NCBI GenBank assembly: GCA_958296125.1
Contig: OY282444.1
Span: 2,761,623 to 2,825,622, forward strand
Direction of reading: 5' to 3'
Length of the DNA: 64,000 nucleotides
Source of the DNA: an uncultured Poribacteria bacterium
Lineage (GTDB): Bacteria > Poribacteria > WGA-4E > PCPOR2b
The position numbers were made by a program, and so were the translations under genes. Under the pieces are notes generated by a model that searched no databases, was not told where the DNA came from, and saw only the letters and a program-made list of their open reading frames with translations. How positions within the stretch are numbered: the stretch's first letter is position 1; every line of letters begins with the position of its first letter. This document shows positions 1 to 9,528 of this stretch, in pieces.

Positions 1-3
1 CAT
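1..3 (-). CDS. Start codon of the next operon gene, probably atpH (cut by window edge)
   Basis: The first three bases read CAT, an ATG on the minus strand. An AGGGG ribosome-binding sequence lies 8 nt upstream of it, 49 nt after the atpF stop. In most F-type ATP synthase operons the gene after atpF is atpH (delta subunit). Only the start codon is inside the window, so identity is inferred from operon order alone. Confidence 0.35.
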
Positions 4-51
4 TTCTTTGACCCCTGGAAGGGGAGGGTTATTGACCGTATATTCTTTATA

Positions 52-654
52 TTAGATATTCTGCACAGGAAGGCGGCTGATAGATTCATCAATAATGTGT
101 TGATGTTTTTCTGTGTCGAGTGTCTGATCAATGATTTTGCTTGCAGCATCAATCGCAATCTCTGCAACGGTGCCTCGCAGTTCGAGGATGGCTTCGTCCT
201 TTTCACGCTGGATCTCGGCACGTGCCCGTTCAAGCTCAGCACTTGCCTCCTGACGTGCTTGATCAAGAATACGCTGCCGTTCAACATTTCCCTCATTGAT
301 AGCGGCTTGGATCTTCGTCTGTCCTTCCGCTTCGATGTCGTTGAGTCGCTGGCGGGTTTCAGCACTCAGCCGATCCAGTTCATGTTGGTCCGCCTCTAGC
401 TTCTCCATTCGTGATGTAATTTCCTGTTGCCGTTCTTCTAAAAGTCCGCCAACGCGCCCAAAGACGAACTTCCAGAGCACGAGTAGAACAATGAGAAAAC
501 CTAAGGCTTGGAGAATAATTGTCTTGGGATCGATGCCAATGAGTTCTAAAAGTCCCGCGTCACCGGAGCTCGCTTCCGCAGCAAATCCGCTTGTCGGAAC
601 AATTAACATTACCTTGATGATAATCAGTAAAAAGATCCACGATAGTTTTGTCAT
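52..654 (-). CDS. atpF: F0F1 ATP synthase subunit b (AtpF)
   Basis: Peripheral-stalk subunit b, linking the membrane a subunit to F1. The start is placed at the ATG that gives MTKLSWIFLL. The open frame extends upstream to 759 but that part is encoded by repeat-like spacer. The protein has an unusual Sec-signal-like N-terminus (hydrophobic core, then GFAAEASS), then a second membrane segment (about residues 36-60, ending LWKFVFG), and a long charged alpha-helical tail rich in Glu, Arg and Gln typical of the b-subunit coiled coil. It follows atpE in the operon. The extra N-terminal hydrophobic segment is longer than in E. coli AtpF. Confidence 0.93.
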   Translation of the reverse strand: MTKLSWIFLLIIIKVMLIVPTSGFAAEASSGDAGLLELIGIDPKTIILQALGFLIVLLVLWKFVFGRVGGLLEERQQEITSRMEKLEADQHELDRLSAETRQRLNDIEAEGQTKIQAAINEGNVERQRILDQARQEASAELERARAEIQREKDEAILELRGTVAEIAIDAASKIIDQTLDTEKHQHIIDESISRLPVQNI

Positions 655-704
655 GATAGTTCTTTTTTTAAGTCGAAGTATCGTATTTAGCGTAAGAATG
701 GTAA

Positions 705-769
705 TGCGTGTATAACGTAAAACGTAAAACGATCGACAGATGCACGTTTCACGTTTCACGTTTCACGTC
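705..769. repeat. Degenerate heptamer spacer repeat between atpE and atpF
   Basis: The spacer contains runs of a 7-nt unit: ACGTAAA twice on one side and CACGTTT three times a few bases on (CACGTTTCACGTTTCACGTT). The two arrays are roughly inverted relative to each other, so the spacer could fold. Related short runs recur beside nuoM (about 7525-7555), nuoH (about 11011-11027), nuoC (about 18285-18313) and icd (about 49350-49372). Confidence 0.6.
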
Positions 770-1069
770 TTATTCCTGACTGGTTTCTACTTGTTTCTGA
801 GCATCAGCCTCAATCATATTTTGAAGTATTGCTCCGTCTGGGAGTTTGTTCATAAGCAGGAAAAAGATTAGCAGCGAGTAGATCACGAGTGATTCGATAA
901 GTGCTAAACCGATGATCATCGCTGTCTGAATCCGAGGTGCTGCTTCAGGTTGACGCGCAATCCCTTCGAGGGCGGTGCGCGTTGCTTTTCCTTGTGCGGT
1001 GGATGCAGCAATAACTGCAATCGGTAGACCGAGTGCCACCCCAAAAGCTAAAACTGCGAGATAGATCAT
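770..1069 (-). CDS. atpE: F0F1 ATP synthase subunit c (AtpE), with Na+-type ligand residues
   Basis: Rotor-ring proteolipid that carries the coupling ion through F0. It is a 99-aa hairpin of two membrane helices joined by the conserved ARQPEA loop (residues 38-43). The ion carboxylate is Glu59. Aligning on the loop puts Gln26 at the place of Gln32, Ser60 at Ser66 and Tyr64 at Tyr70 of the Ilyobacter tartaricus Na+-binding c subunit; the Thr67 position is Leu61. The C-terminus carries an unusual hydrophilic tail of about 25 residues. A strong AAAGGAGGT ribosome-binding site precedes the ATG. The Na+ coupling is an inference from residues, not shown. Confidence 0.95.
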   Translation of the reverse strand: MIYLAVLAFGVALGLPIAVIAASTAQGKATRTALEGIARQPEAAPRIQTAMIIGLALIESLVIYSLLIFFLLMNKLPDGAILQNMIEADAQKQVETSQE

Positions 1070-1154
1070 GAAAAACCTCCTTTAATTTTGAACCCAAAAC
1101 TGGGATTAGAAAACTAAAAACAATATTAAACAAGCGACAATAGTCGCCCATCAA

Positions 1155-1997
1155 TCAATGATGTGCCGCCGCACCATGCTCCTCATCATGGTGTTCTAGG
1201 AACGTAACAATGTAGATTGATGTCAGCATTGAGAAGACAAGTGCTTGCAGAAACCCACCAAATAACCCGAAAAACAGCATTGGCACCTGAACCGGCATCC
1301 ATGGAATGACCCCGGCAATCGCCGGAATTGCAAGCCCCAACAGGGTCAGGTTAATAATAACGGATTCCTCACCGAAGATATTTCCGAAAAGTCGGATTGC
1401 CAGAGAACCGGCGCGTGCGACTTCACCAATAACGTGTAGCGGAAACATCAAGGGACCCAACCACCATGGATCACCAATAAAATGTTGCAGATAGCCAACC
1501 AGTCCATTCTCTTTAATCGCAATGATATGAACCCCGATTAATGCACTAATTCCGAGCGCAAGTGTCGTGTTCAAATCTGCCGTCGGAGATTGAAAACCGG
1601 GTATGAGGCCAAGATAGTTTAAGAATAGGATAAAGATGAAGTAAGATCCGACGAACGGAATATATTGCTTCCCATGTTCACCCAAGATTCCGCCGAAGAA
1701 ATTGATTAGCCCGCCCACGAATAGCTCAAGAAGTGTTTGCCCTTTTCCTTCGGGGAGTCGCTTAATTTTGCGGGTCGCAAGGAGGAAAAACAGGACGATA
1801 ACCAACACCACGAAGTAAGCGTTGGGGATTAGATCCGGCTGATGCCAACGGTCTGGCTCTGGAACTATACCATCCGGTAGAATTCTTGATATTGGACTTA
1901 ACCACGAGCGATGTGCTTCTTCAGCCGCCAAACCGATATTACAGGTGAGCAAAGAAAGAGAGAAAATAGAAAATAGTGTGTAAAATGTCTTTTTCAT
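1155..1997 (-). CDS. atpB: F0F1 ATP synthase subunit a (AtpB)
   Basis: Membrane stator of F0 forming the two ion half-channels beside the c-ring. The 280-aa protein has a Sec-like leader (MKKTFYTLFS..., then GLAAEEAH), several membrane helices and the signature around the essential arginine, LAIRLFGNIFGEE, with Arg202. Gln251 in the last helix is also conserved. The C-terminus is His- and acid-rich (HHDEEHGAAAHH). The start ATG overlaps the atpI stop by 4 bp (ATGA), indicating translational coupling. Confidence 0.96.
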   Translation of the reverse strand: MKKTFYTLFSIFSLSLLTCNIGLAAEEAHRSWLSPISRILPDGIVPEPDRWHQPDLIPNAYFVVLVIVLFFLLATRKIKRLPEGKGQTLLELFVGGLINFFGGILGEHGKQYIPFVGSYFIFILFLNYLGLIPGFQSPTADLNTTLALGISALIGVHIIAIKENGLVGYLQHFIGDPWWLGPLMFPLHVIGEVARAGSLAIRLFGNIFGEESVIINLTLLGLAIPAIAGVIPWMPVQVPMLFFGLFGGFLQALVFSMLTSIYIVTFLEHHDEEHGAAAHH

Positions 1998-2413
1998 TTA
2001 GTTCCTGTTGTACTATTTTTTGATAGGATACCTATCATCAGCACGATTGCTTTGAGGATGATCACAACTTGCACCAAGCCAACTCCCGCTGCAAGGGTGT
2101 AGACATTTAGCCAATCTGCTTTCGTCAGAAGATAAAATCCAACAAAGATAATTGTGTATTTTCCTAACGTAATGAACCCCAGCCAACGTTTTGTCCGTGA
2201 CGAACTGCCGGGCTTGACCATGCGGTGGATGATAAACTCTAATGACAAGATCGCGCTCAAGCTGAAAAGGCTACCGATAACAAAACTCAAACCGGCTGGC
2301 AGACCGTACACCGCCCAAAGGATTGGGGTTGCGACAAGCGCAAGACCGGCCGTTAAACGATAGACCTGTCGTAGAAATCGGTCATCCACTTCAAAGGGGG
2401 GGGCGGCAACCAC
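1994..2413 (-). CDS. atpI: ATP synthase subunit I (AtpI-like)
   Basis: Small integral membrane protein encoded at the head of many atp operons and needed for c-ring assembly or stability in several bacteria. It is 139 aa with about four hydrophobic segments, and its position between atpZ and atpB fits AtpI. The start is a GTG two bases from the atpZ stop, supported by a GAGGAG ribosome-binding site inside the end of atpZ. Family sequence conservation is low, so the call rests mainly on topology and position. Confidence 0.75.
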   Translation of the reverse strand: MVAAPPFEVDDRFLRQVYRLTAGLALVATPILWAVYGLPAGLSFVIGSLFSLSAILSLEFIIHRMVKPGSSSRTKRWLGFITLGKYTIIFVGFYLLTKADWLNVYTLAAGVGLVQVVIILKAIVLMIGILSKNSTTGTK

Positions 2414-2414
2414 T

Positions 2415-2714
2415 TTACGACTCCTCTTCCGAATCTTTTACAGCTGCTTGGTCCGCTCCGTTCCGAGAGTTTTCAACTTGCTCTTGGCGTTCCATGCGTT
2501 TATTCCACCGGGAAACGGCGCGAAACATCTCAATAAATCCTGCCGCAGTTCCCACAATAAAGCCGATAATCAAGCCGGTAGTTTGATTCCCCAATTTGCC
2601 GCCAATCCACCAACCCAATCCGGATCCAATGCCAATGGCGAGCACAAGGGTGATGCCAATTGAAGCCAAGTCCATACTATTCCAATCGCTACCACCCCGT
2701 GTCAACTTAGCCAT
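2415..2714 (-). CDS. atpZ: AtpZ/AtpI-family protein (ATPase_gene1 type)
   Basis: The 99-aa protein has two membrane helices with the glycine-rich pattern GLGWWIGGKLG between them and a charged C-terminal tail, as in the AtpZ family encoded first in many atp operons. AtpZ works with AtpI, with proposed roles in c-ring assembly or Mg2+/Ca2+ supply. It begins 17 bp after nuoN on the same strand, so the ATP synthase genes probably share a transcript with complex I. Confidence 0.85.
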   Translation of the reverse strand: MAKLTRGGSDWNSMDLASIGITLVLAIGIGSGLGWWIGGKLGNQTTGLIIGFIVGTAAGFIEMFRAVSRWNKRMERQEQVENSRNGADQAAVKDSEEES

Positions 2715-2731
2715 GTTGATTTACTCAGTGC

Positions 2732-4162
2732 TTATAAGAATGTGCTGATTTGGGCTGGACTCAGGAAATATGATGGCAGAATACCAATTAAGACGACCCC
2801 GATTGCCGCAAGGGTCAGGGCAATAATAAGTAAGCGAGGATAAGCGAGAAAATCGAGTTCTGCTTCCGGTTCTCTCATGTACATCGCCACAACAACACGG
2901 AGATAATAGAACGCGGAGATAGCGGTGTTGATTGCACCGATAATCACAAGCCAAATCTGTCCAGCCTCGACAGCGGATCGGAAGATGTAGAACTTACCGA
3001 CGAAGCCTGCTGTCGGTGGAAACCCAGCAAGGGATAGCAACATCACTGTCATGAACAGAGCGAGTAACGGTTTTTTGAACCCCAATCCGGCGTAATCGGA
3101 AATCATAAGGCTTTCGCCGTCTTCGGTTCTTGCGAGAATCACCACTCCGAAAGCCCCGATATTCATGACACAGTAAACAAGCAGGTAAAACATCGCGCTG
3201 GAGATCCCGTCTTTGTTTGCTGCTGCCAACCCGACCAAGACATATCCGGCGTGGGCAATGCTTGAATAAGCCAGCATACGCTTAATATTCCGCTGGGCGA
3301 TGGCAACCAAGTTACCAACGGTCATCGTGAGCGCAGCGAGGATTGTAATACTAACGATCCATTCAGATTGGAGATTCTGTAGTGCTTCCATAAAGATTCT
3401 CAGGAGAGCAGCAAATCCCGCCGCTTTCGGACCGGCTGAGATAAAGGCTGCGATTGAAGTCGGTGCGCCTTCGTAGACATCGGGGGCCCACTGATGAAAT
3501 GGAACAAGTGCCACCTTGAATCCGAATCCCACAACAAGCAGAAACATACCAGCCAATAGTAACGGCGACTTGGCACCTGCGGTTAAAGTAGAGGCAATTT
3601 GAGGAATACTTGTTGTGCCTGCACCCCCGTAGATCAATGCTATGCCGTACAGGAAAAATCCGCTCGCAAATGCGCCAAGCAGCAGATACTTCATTCCGGC
3701 TTCGCTTGACACCATACTTCTTCGGAAATAACCAGCTAGGACATAAAGCGATAACGACATCAGTTCTAAGCCGAGGAAGATAACAATTAACTCATTGCCC
3801 GAAGCCATTAACATCATACCCAACGTTGCCAAAAGGATTAACAGGTAATATTCCCCCTGTCGCTTATCCTCGCGCCCCAAGTAGTTCATTGAAATGAGAA
3901 CAATTAGGATCGTTGAGACTAGGAATATGATATTAAAAAAGAGGGAATATTTATCCACCTGAATCATATTGCTAAATTCTGTACCTTCCATGCCGAGGCT
4001 CAACATATCGATAGAAACGTATAGAGCGATGGCACAACCAACAATTGTGACCAGGGCGGTAAGCGTCTTTTGAAGCGAATCGAACAGATCAAAAATTGTA
4101 ACGATGATAAAGGTTAGGATAATGATCAATTCGGGCATTAGCAGTTGCCAGTTAATTGTCAT
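2732..4162 (-). CDS. nuoN: NADH-quinone oxidoreductase subunit N (NuoN)
   Basis: One of three antiporter-like membrane subunits of complex I. It is 476 aa with about 14 helices. The conserved broken-helix and lysine region is visible as KVALVPFHQWAPDVYEGAP, together with the later Lys-containing stretch RNIKRMLAYSSIAHAGY. It is the last nuo gene, separated from nuoM by the inserted antiporter gene and followed within 20 bp by atpZ. Confidence 0.97.
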   Translation of the reverse strand: MTINWQLLMPELIIILTFIIVTIFDLFDSLQKTLTALVTIVGCAIALYVSIDMLSLGMEGTEFSNMIQVDKYSLFFNIIFLVSTILIVLISMNYLGREDKRQGEYYLLILLATLGMMLMASGNELIVIFLGLELMSLSLYVLAGYFRRSMVSSEAGMKYLLLGAFASGFFLYGIALIYGGAGTTSIPQIASTLTAGAKSPLLLAGMFLLVVGFGFKVALVPFHQWAPDVYEGAPTSIAAFISAGPKAAGFAALLRIFMEALQNLQSEWIVSITILAALTMTVGNLVAIAQRNIKRMLAYSSIAHAGYVLVGLAAANKDGISSAMFYLLVYCVMNIGAFGVVILARTEDGESLMISDYAGLGFKKPLLALFMTVMLLSLAGFPPTAGFVGKFYIFRSAVEAGQIWLVIIGAINTAISAFYYLRVVVAMYMREPEAELDFLAYPRLLIIALTLAAIGVVLIGILPSYFLSPAQISTFL

Positions 4163-4201
4163 TCAAAGCCTCCAATTATAGGTGAACAAGTAGGTTCACC
4201 C

Positions 4202-6013
4202 TTACACAAAAAACACAAACGTTACAATCACAAACACGGGGGCCAAAATTGCCACTGACCAAATCATATATCCGAAGAAGCTTGGCATCCTGATGCCATT
4301 TTCCTCGGCAATTGCTTTGACCATAAAGTTCGGTGCGTTACCGATATAAGTGTTGGCTCCCATGAACACCGCCCCACAACTGATTGCTAACAGTGTTTGC
4401 GACATTGGGCCCATGAGCGAAGTTGGATCTCCACCCGCTGTGTTGAAGAAGACGACGTAAGTCGGTGCGTTGTCTAGGAAACTTGAGAGTACACCTGTCA
4501 ACCAGAAATACATCGCATTAACCGGATCATGCGTTGTCGTCTGAACGGCGAGTACAACAGTGCTGAGGCTTCCATCAATGCCCGCCTGCAAGATTTTCAA
4601 AGCTGGAATCATGCAGATAAAGATGCCGATAAACAGTTTGGCGACCTCAAGGATTGGTTCCCATGTAAAATCATTTGCCGCACGGACATTTGTTTCCAAC
4701 TGACTCGGTTCGGGAACATTATATCCGCGCTCATCTTTCACGGTCTTATACATCGGTGTGTACAATAGGCTAATGATTGTAATCAAGATCAGTAAGCCAT
4801 CTCTCACCAAATTAAAATACGGTACAGTTACACCGAAGATCGAGATACCACGGTTTTCATCGTGTGTCTTTTGGGCGCGCAAGCGGTTGACTTCAGCCAC
4901 AGCGTGGAGGTGGTTTTGTCCCAATTCATAGTATTCCTGATTGGATTTATCAAATTTTATCGTTGCGTCATTTTCGTGTGCCTTGACGTACGTTTCCAGT
5001 TTTGCCTTCGCAGCGACCATCTTTTCTTCCGAGATTTTGATTTGCGAAGCCATCTTTTCCCCAATCGAGTGATCTTTGAAAGGGCCATCAGCGAGTGATT
5101 TGGACCACAGAATCGCACCGATGATACCGGCGATGATCACAAAATTCCAAACGCCTTCAAGACCGAGTGGCTCCTTTTCTCCATCGTCCGGAGGGGTGCC
5201 TTCTTTCCTGAACAGAACTGTGTCGAAAATGAAAAATATGACCAGCAGTAAAATCACTACCGGCAACATCACAGGGAACAGTGCCATTGTCCAGAAAAAG
5301 TCGATTCCTTTGAGGAATCCGAGAAACAGGGGCGGGTCTCCCAATGGTGTCAATGAACCACCGATATTGGCTACGAGAAATATAAAAAAGACGACAACGT
5401 GAACGCGATGCTTACGCCATTGATTAGCCCGCAACAGAGGACGAATAAGCAACATTGCCGCCCCTGTCGTTCCCATCCAGCTTGCCAAGGCGGTTCCTAT
5501 TGCAATCATCACAGTGTTTACGACGGGTGAACCCCGCAACGAGCCTTTCAGACAAATCCCGCCTGCACATGTGAAAAGCGCAGTCAATAGGATAATGAAA
5601 GGAACATAGTCAAGCAGGACAATATGGACGATTTCATACCAGCCATCGCTTTTGTAGCCGATAAGGAAGGGAATGGAGAAAATGACAATCCACGCTAATG
5701 AGATTTTTCCGTAGTGGTGTTCCCAGAAATGAAAATTAATCAGTGGGATGATAGCAATGGAGAGTAGCAGCCCAATGAACGGAATGATACTCCAAATGGG
5801 CAGCTTCGCACCATCCACACCGTGATGTGCGGTGTGGTCATCATGTCCATGATGTTCAGCGGGGGCATCGTGTCCATCACCACCTGCGGCTGCCGCTGCA
5901 AAACCAATTGTCGGGAAAAGAATCACTCCGATGACACTTAGAAGTGTCAAGGGGAAAAATGGATGTTTATTCGTCAACCTCTTTTGCCTCTTTTGTTGTG
6001 GTGTCCAGTACAA
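4202..6013 (-). CDS. nhaD: NhaD-type Na+/H+ antiporter inside the nuo operon
   Basis: Predicted sodium:proton antiporter of the NhaD (CitMHS-like) family, 603 aa. It has a Sec-like leader, a His-rich segment at about residues 48-66 ([18 protein letters not shown]), about 12 membrane helices, and the paired motifs [14 protein letters not shown] and [14 protein letters not shown] near the C-terminus. A hydrophilic, partly coiled-coil stretch of about 70 residues (roughly 310-385) splits the two helical halves. Its start lies 47 bp inside the end of nuoM, so it is embedded in the operon. The same gene order, nhaD between nqo13 and nqo14, is reported for Rhodothermus marinus. It could balance Na+ and H+ gradients beside complex I. 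Confidence 0.88.
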   Translation of the reverse strand: MYWTPQQKRQKRLTNKHPFFPLTLLSVIGVILFPTIGFAAAAAGGDGHDAPAEHHGHDDHTAHHGVDGAKLPIWSIIPFIGLLLSIAIIPLINFHFWEHHYGKISLAWIVIFSIPFLIGYKSDGWYEIVHIVLLDYVPFIILLTALFTCAGGICLKGSLRGSPVVNTVMIAIGTALASWMGTTGAAMLLIRPLLRANQWRKHRVHVVVFFIFLVANIGGSLTPLGDPPLFLGFLKGIDFFWTMALFPVMLPVVILLLVIFFIFDTVLFRKEGTPPDDGEKEPLGLEGVWNFVIIAGIIGAILWSKSLADGPFKDHSIGEKMASQIKISEEKMVAAKAKLETYVKAHENDATIKFDKSNQEYYELGQNHLHAVAEVNRLRAQKTHDENRGISIFGVTVPYFNLVRDGLLILITIISLLYTPMYKTVKDERGYNVPEPSQLETNVRAANDFTWEPILEVAKLFIGIFICMIPALKILQAGIDGSLSTVVLAVQTTTHDPVNAMYFWLTGVLSSFLDNAPTYVVFFNTAGGDPTSLMGPMSQTLLAISCGAVFMGANTYIGNAPNFMVKAIAEENGIRMPSFFGYMIWSVAILAPVFVIVTFVFFV

Positions 6014-7505
6014 TCGCGGGAGCAGCAGCCTTTACCGCCGCCGTGGATCTGCTCTGTCGTAACACTTGACTGACCGATTGCTCCATTCGGCTCAGAAACG
6101 TTTTAGGGTAAATGCCAATCCAAACGATAAAAACTACGATTGGAACTAGCACAACAATTTCGCGTAGACTCAAATCGGTCAGAGTTTGATTTTTTGGATT
6201 ATCGAGTTTGCCAAACATGACGCGCTGGAACATCCAGAGCATATACACGGCTGCGAAGATAACACCGGTTGCAGCGATAATGACATACACTTTGGAGAAT
6301 GAATCGGACATAAAGCCACCGAGCAGAATCATAAACTCCCCGACAAATCCGTTCAAACCGGGTAAGCCGATCGATGAAAGTGTCACAATCATAAAAAATA
6401 CAGCGAAGATTGGCATCTGTTTTGACAGCCCACCGAAGTCGGCAATCATGTGGGTATGCCTGCGTTCATAGATCATCCCTACAAGCAGGAAAAGCGCGCC
6501 GGTACTTAGCCCATGATTAATCATTTGGAGGATACCGCCCTGCACACCCTGATGGTTTAGGGCGAAAAGCCCAAGCACAACGAACCCCAGATGACTCACA
6601 CTCGAATAGGCGACCAGTTTTTTAAGGTCTGGTTGCACCATCGCCACCAATGCGCCGTAAATGATACCAATCACGGACAGCGTTACGATAAGTGGAGTAT
6701 ATGCTGCAGTGCCCTCCGGGAAAAGCGGCAAACAGAAGCGCACGATACCGTATGTCCCCATTTTGAGCAATACCCCCGCGAGGATGACGCTGCCAACCGT
6801 CGGTGCTTCAACGTGTGCATCGGGCAGCCAAGTGTGGAAGGGGAAAAGCGGCACTTTGATGGCAAAGGCGATGAAAAATGCCAGAAATAGGAGGTTCTGA
6901 TGCGATAATGTTCTACCATACAATGTCATCAAGTTGAAAGTGTTGTCATTTTGGAAATAGAGGTACAAAATCCCAACGAGCATCAACGCGCTGCCCGCCA
7001 TTGTATACAGCACAAACTTAATCGTTGCATAGATGCGCCGATGTCCACCCCAGATGCCAATTAGTAGATACATCGGGATGAGCATCGCCTCCCAAAACAC
7101 ATAAAATAGGAAGAGGTCTAACGCACAAAACACACCGATCATTGCCGTTTCGAGCATGAGCAGGGAGCTCATGAACCCGCTGGTGCCTTTCTCTATCGAA
7201 TTCCATGCTGCCAGTACGCAAAGCGGCGTTAGAAAAGTGGTCAACAAAACCAGCCAGAGCGAGATGCCGTCAATACCGAGATGGTAGCTTATGCCGAGCC
7301 CCGCAATCCAGGGCCGTTGTTCCTTAAACTGCATCTCATGCGTGGTTGCGTCGAATCCGGTGTAGAGGGATAGCGACACGGCAAAGGTGAGTAGTGTGAC
7401 AATCAGCGCAATCCATTTAAGCCCTGATTCGCCTAAGATGTGCCTAGCGAGGGCAATTAAGATTGCACCGAGTAGCGGCAGAAAAATAACTGCGGAAAGT
7501 AGCAA
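5967..7505 (-). CDS. nuoM: NADH-quinone oxidoreductase subunit M (NuoM)
   Basis: Antiporter-like subunit of the complex I membrane arm, 512 aa. Conserved segments include [37 protein letters not shown] and [17 protein letters not shown]. The start is a TTG, chosen because CGGAGGT lies 6 nt upstream and no ATG occurs near it. The C-terminus (about residues 480-512) is a hydrophilic tail and its coding sequence overlaps nhaD by 47 bp. Confidence 0.96.
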   Translation of the reverse strand: MLLSAVIFLPLLGAILIALARHILGESGLKWIALIVTLLTFAVSLSLYTGFDATTHEMQFKEQRPWIAGLGISYHLGIDGISLWLVLLTTFLTPLCVLAAWNSIEKGTSGFMSSLLMLETAMIGVFCALDLFLFYVFWEAMLIPMYLLIGIWGGHRRIYATIKFVLYTMAGSALMLVGILYLYFQNDNTFNLMTLYGRTLSHQNLLFLAFFIAFAIKVPLFPFHTWLPDAHVEAPTVGSVILAGVLLKMGTYGIVRFCLPLFPEGTAAYTPLIVTLSVIGIIYGALVAMVQPDLKKLVAYSSVSHLGFVVLGLFALNHQGVQGGILQMINHGLSTGALFLLVGMIYERRHTHMIADFGGLSKQMPIFAVFFMIVTLSSIGLPGLNGFVGEFMILLGGFMSDSFSKVYVIIAATGVIFAAVYMLWMFQRVMFGKLDNPKNQTLTDLSLREIVVLVPIVVFIVWIGIYPKTFLSRMEQSVSQVLRQSRSTAAVKAAAPAIVLDTTTKEAKEVDE

Positions 7506-7641
7506 GTATAACCTCCGGAGTGTAATGCGTTAAACGTAAAAGTGTTCACGTTTCGCGATTCATAGGTGATTCCCTTATTTCAACCGTACGATTACCGTAA
7601 TCAATCTCTCTTATCCATGATAGCTATCTGTTAATCAACCC

Positions 7642-9528
7642 TCATCGAATAAACAGGTAATACCCCAAGAAAATGATGATGCCGATGACCATTGACACAA
7701 CGTAGGCTTGGACAACGCCTGTCTGGAGGCGTCGAATCGATCCGCCAATTCCGCGGATGATAAATGCGGTTAGATTCACCAGCCCATCAATGATGCTGAC
7801 ATCCATAATCTTCCAGAATAGGTAGTGGGATACCCCCCGGATCGGCTGCACGAAAACGGCGTTATAGATTTCGTCGATGTAGTATTTGTTAGCGATGAGT
7901 TTGTGCAGCGGGTTTGTCGGTTCATTGAGAGGAGCTTTGTTGCGATACATGAATCCAGCCACCAAAATGCCCGCAATCCCAACAATTGATGAAATGACCA
8001 TAAAAGGGATCGGGTTGCTGTGATCTGATGTGCCGTGATGTGTGAATACGTCCCCTAAGAAATTATGAATTGCACTATCCTCTCCGCCCCAACCGACGAT
8101 TGCACCGATGATTAGAGAAGGAATTGCTAACAACACGAGCGGAATCCACATCACCGGCGGGGATTCGTGGAGATGCGACTCGACCTCTGAATCGACACGC
8201 GACTCACCGTGAAAGACCACAAAGATTAGACGGAACATATAGAATGCTGTTAGAAACGCTGTCAGTAGCCCAATCCCGAAAATCACTTGATGACCACCAT
8301 CCCAAGCATTGTGCAAAATCTCATCTTTACTCCAGAAACCGCTCAAGAGTGGGAAACCCGCAATTGCAAGGGCACCGATGAGGAATGTCCAATAGGTAAT
8401 CGGTAGCTTCGATTTCAGCCCGCCCATCTTCCGCATATCTAGTTCATCCGACATAGCGTGCATCACACTGCCAGCCGTGAGGAACATCAGTCCTTTGAAG
8501 AAGGCGTGTGTCATCAGGTGGAAGATCCCAGAAGTATACGCACCAACCCCTACACCTACGAACATATAACCGAGTTGGCTCACGGTCGAATATGCCAGCA
8601 CACGCTTGATGTCATTTGCAGCCAACGCCATCGTTGCGGCGAACAGGGCAGTGAGAACACCAATCCAAGCGACGACGACCCCTGTGTGTGCTAGGTTAAA
8701 TAGAATTGATGACCGTGCGACCATATAGACACCAGCCGTAACCATCGTGGCGGCATGGATCAACGCACTAACAGGTGTCGGACCCTCCATCGCATCGGGG
8801 AGCCAGACGTAGAGGGGAATTTGTGCCGACTTGCCCACTGCACCGACCAAGAGCAGCAAAGTTGCAACGATGAGCGTACTGGCACCAAAAACCTGCTCGT
8901 AGGTATTGGTTGCGGCGCGTTCAAAAAGCGTGTCAAAACCCAATGTGCCAAACGCTGCAAAAAGCGTGAGCATCCCAAGCAGAAATCCAAAATCGCCGAT
9001 TCGATTGACGATGAAGGCCTTCTTGCCGGCATCGGTGGCAGATTTTCTCTCGAACCAATAACCGATCAATAGATACGAACAGAGGCCAACACCCTCCCAA
9101 CCGATGAACATCATCAGGTAATTGTTCGCCAGAACGAGGATTAGCATGGCAAACACAAATAGGTTGAGATAAGCAAAATAGCGCGCTCTCCCCGAATCAT
9201 GGCTCATGTAGCCGATCGAATAGATATGGATGAGAAAGCCGACCCCTGTAATAATGAGGAGCATCACTGTAGTCAGTGCATCAATATGGAAGCCGATGTT
9301 AAGAGATTCGATACGTTCGATAGGGATCCATTCGTAGAGCGTTTCCTTGAGTTCTCCACCGCTGCGGACCGCAGGAAATACGACGAACGCACTGATAATG
9401 AACGATATGAGCACCGCGAGGGAGGCAATCCAACCACTCACATTTTTCAGCCATTTCCCGAACAACCCGTTGATTAGAAATCCAATCAGTGGGGAAATCA
9501 GAAGTAAAGTTATTAGACCTTTCGACAT
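7642..9528 (-). CDS. nuoL: NADH-quinone oxidoreductase subunit L (NuoL)
   Basis: Largest and most distal antiporter-like subunit of complex I, with the long lateral helix at its C-terminus. It is 628 aa. The motif FIGWEGVGLCSYLLIGYW, the broken-helix region QIPLYVWLPDAMEGPTPVSAL and the DIKRVLAYSTVSQLGYM lysine region are all present. A GAGGAG ribosome-binding site precedes the ATG. It is separated from nuoK by 323 bp, the longest spacer between consecutive subunit genes in the membrane-arm part of the cluster. Confidence 0.97.
   Translation of the reverse strand: MSKGLITLLLISPLIGFLINGLFGKWLKNVSGWIASLAVLISFIISAFVVFPAVRSGGELKETLYEWIPIERIESLNIGFHIDALTTVMLLIITGVGFLIHIYSIGYMSHDSGRARYFAYLNLFVFAMLILVLANNYLMMFIGWEGVGLCSYLLIGYWFERKSATDAGKKAFIVNRIGDFGFLLGMLTLFAAFGTLGFDTLFERAATNTYEQVFGASTLIVATLLLLVGAVGKSAQIPLYVWLPDAMEGPTPVSALIHAATMVTAGVYMVARSSILFNLAHTGVVVAWIGVLTALFAATMALAANDIKRVLAYSTVSQLGYMFVGVGVGAYTSGIFHLMTHAFFKGLMFLTAGSVMHAMSDELDMRKMGGLKSKLPITYWTFLIGALAIAGFPLLSGFWSKDEILHNAWDGGHQVIFGIGLLTAFLTAFYMFRLIFVVFHGESRVDSEVESHLHESPPVMWIPLVLLAIPSLIIGAIVGWGGEDSAIHNFLGDVFTHHGTSDHSNPIPFMVISSIVGIAGILVAGFMYRNKAPLNEPTNPLHKLIANKYYIDEIYNAVFVQPIRGVSHYLFWKIMDVSIIDGLVNLTAFIIRGIGGSIRRLQTGVVQAYVVSMVIGIIIFLGYYLFIR

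Noticed and set aside
654-759. Longer N-terminus of AtpF
   Set aside because: The added 35 residues are encoded by the spacer with heptamer-like repeats and lack a ribosome-binding site.
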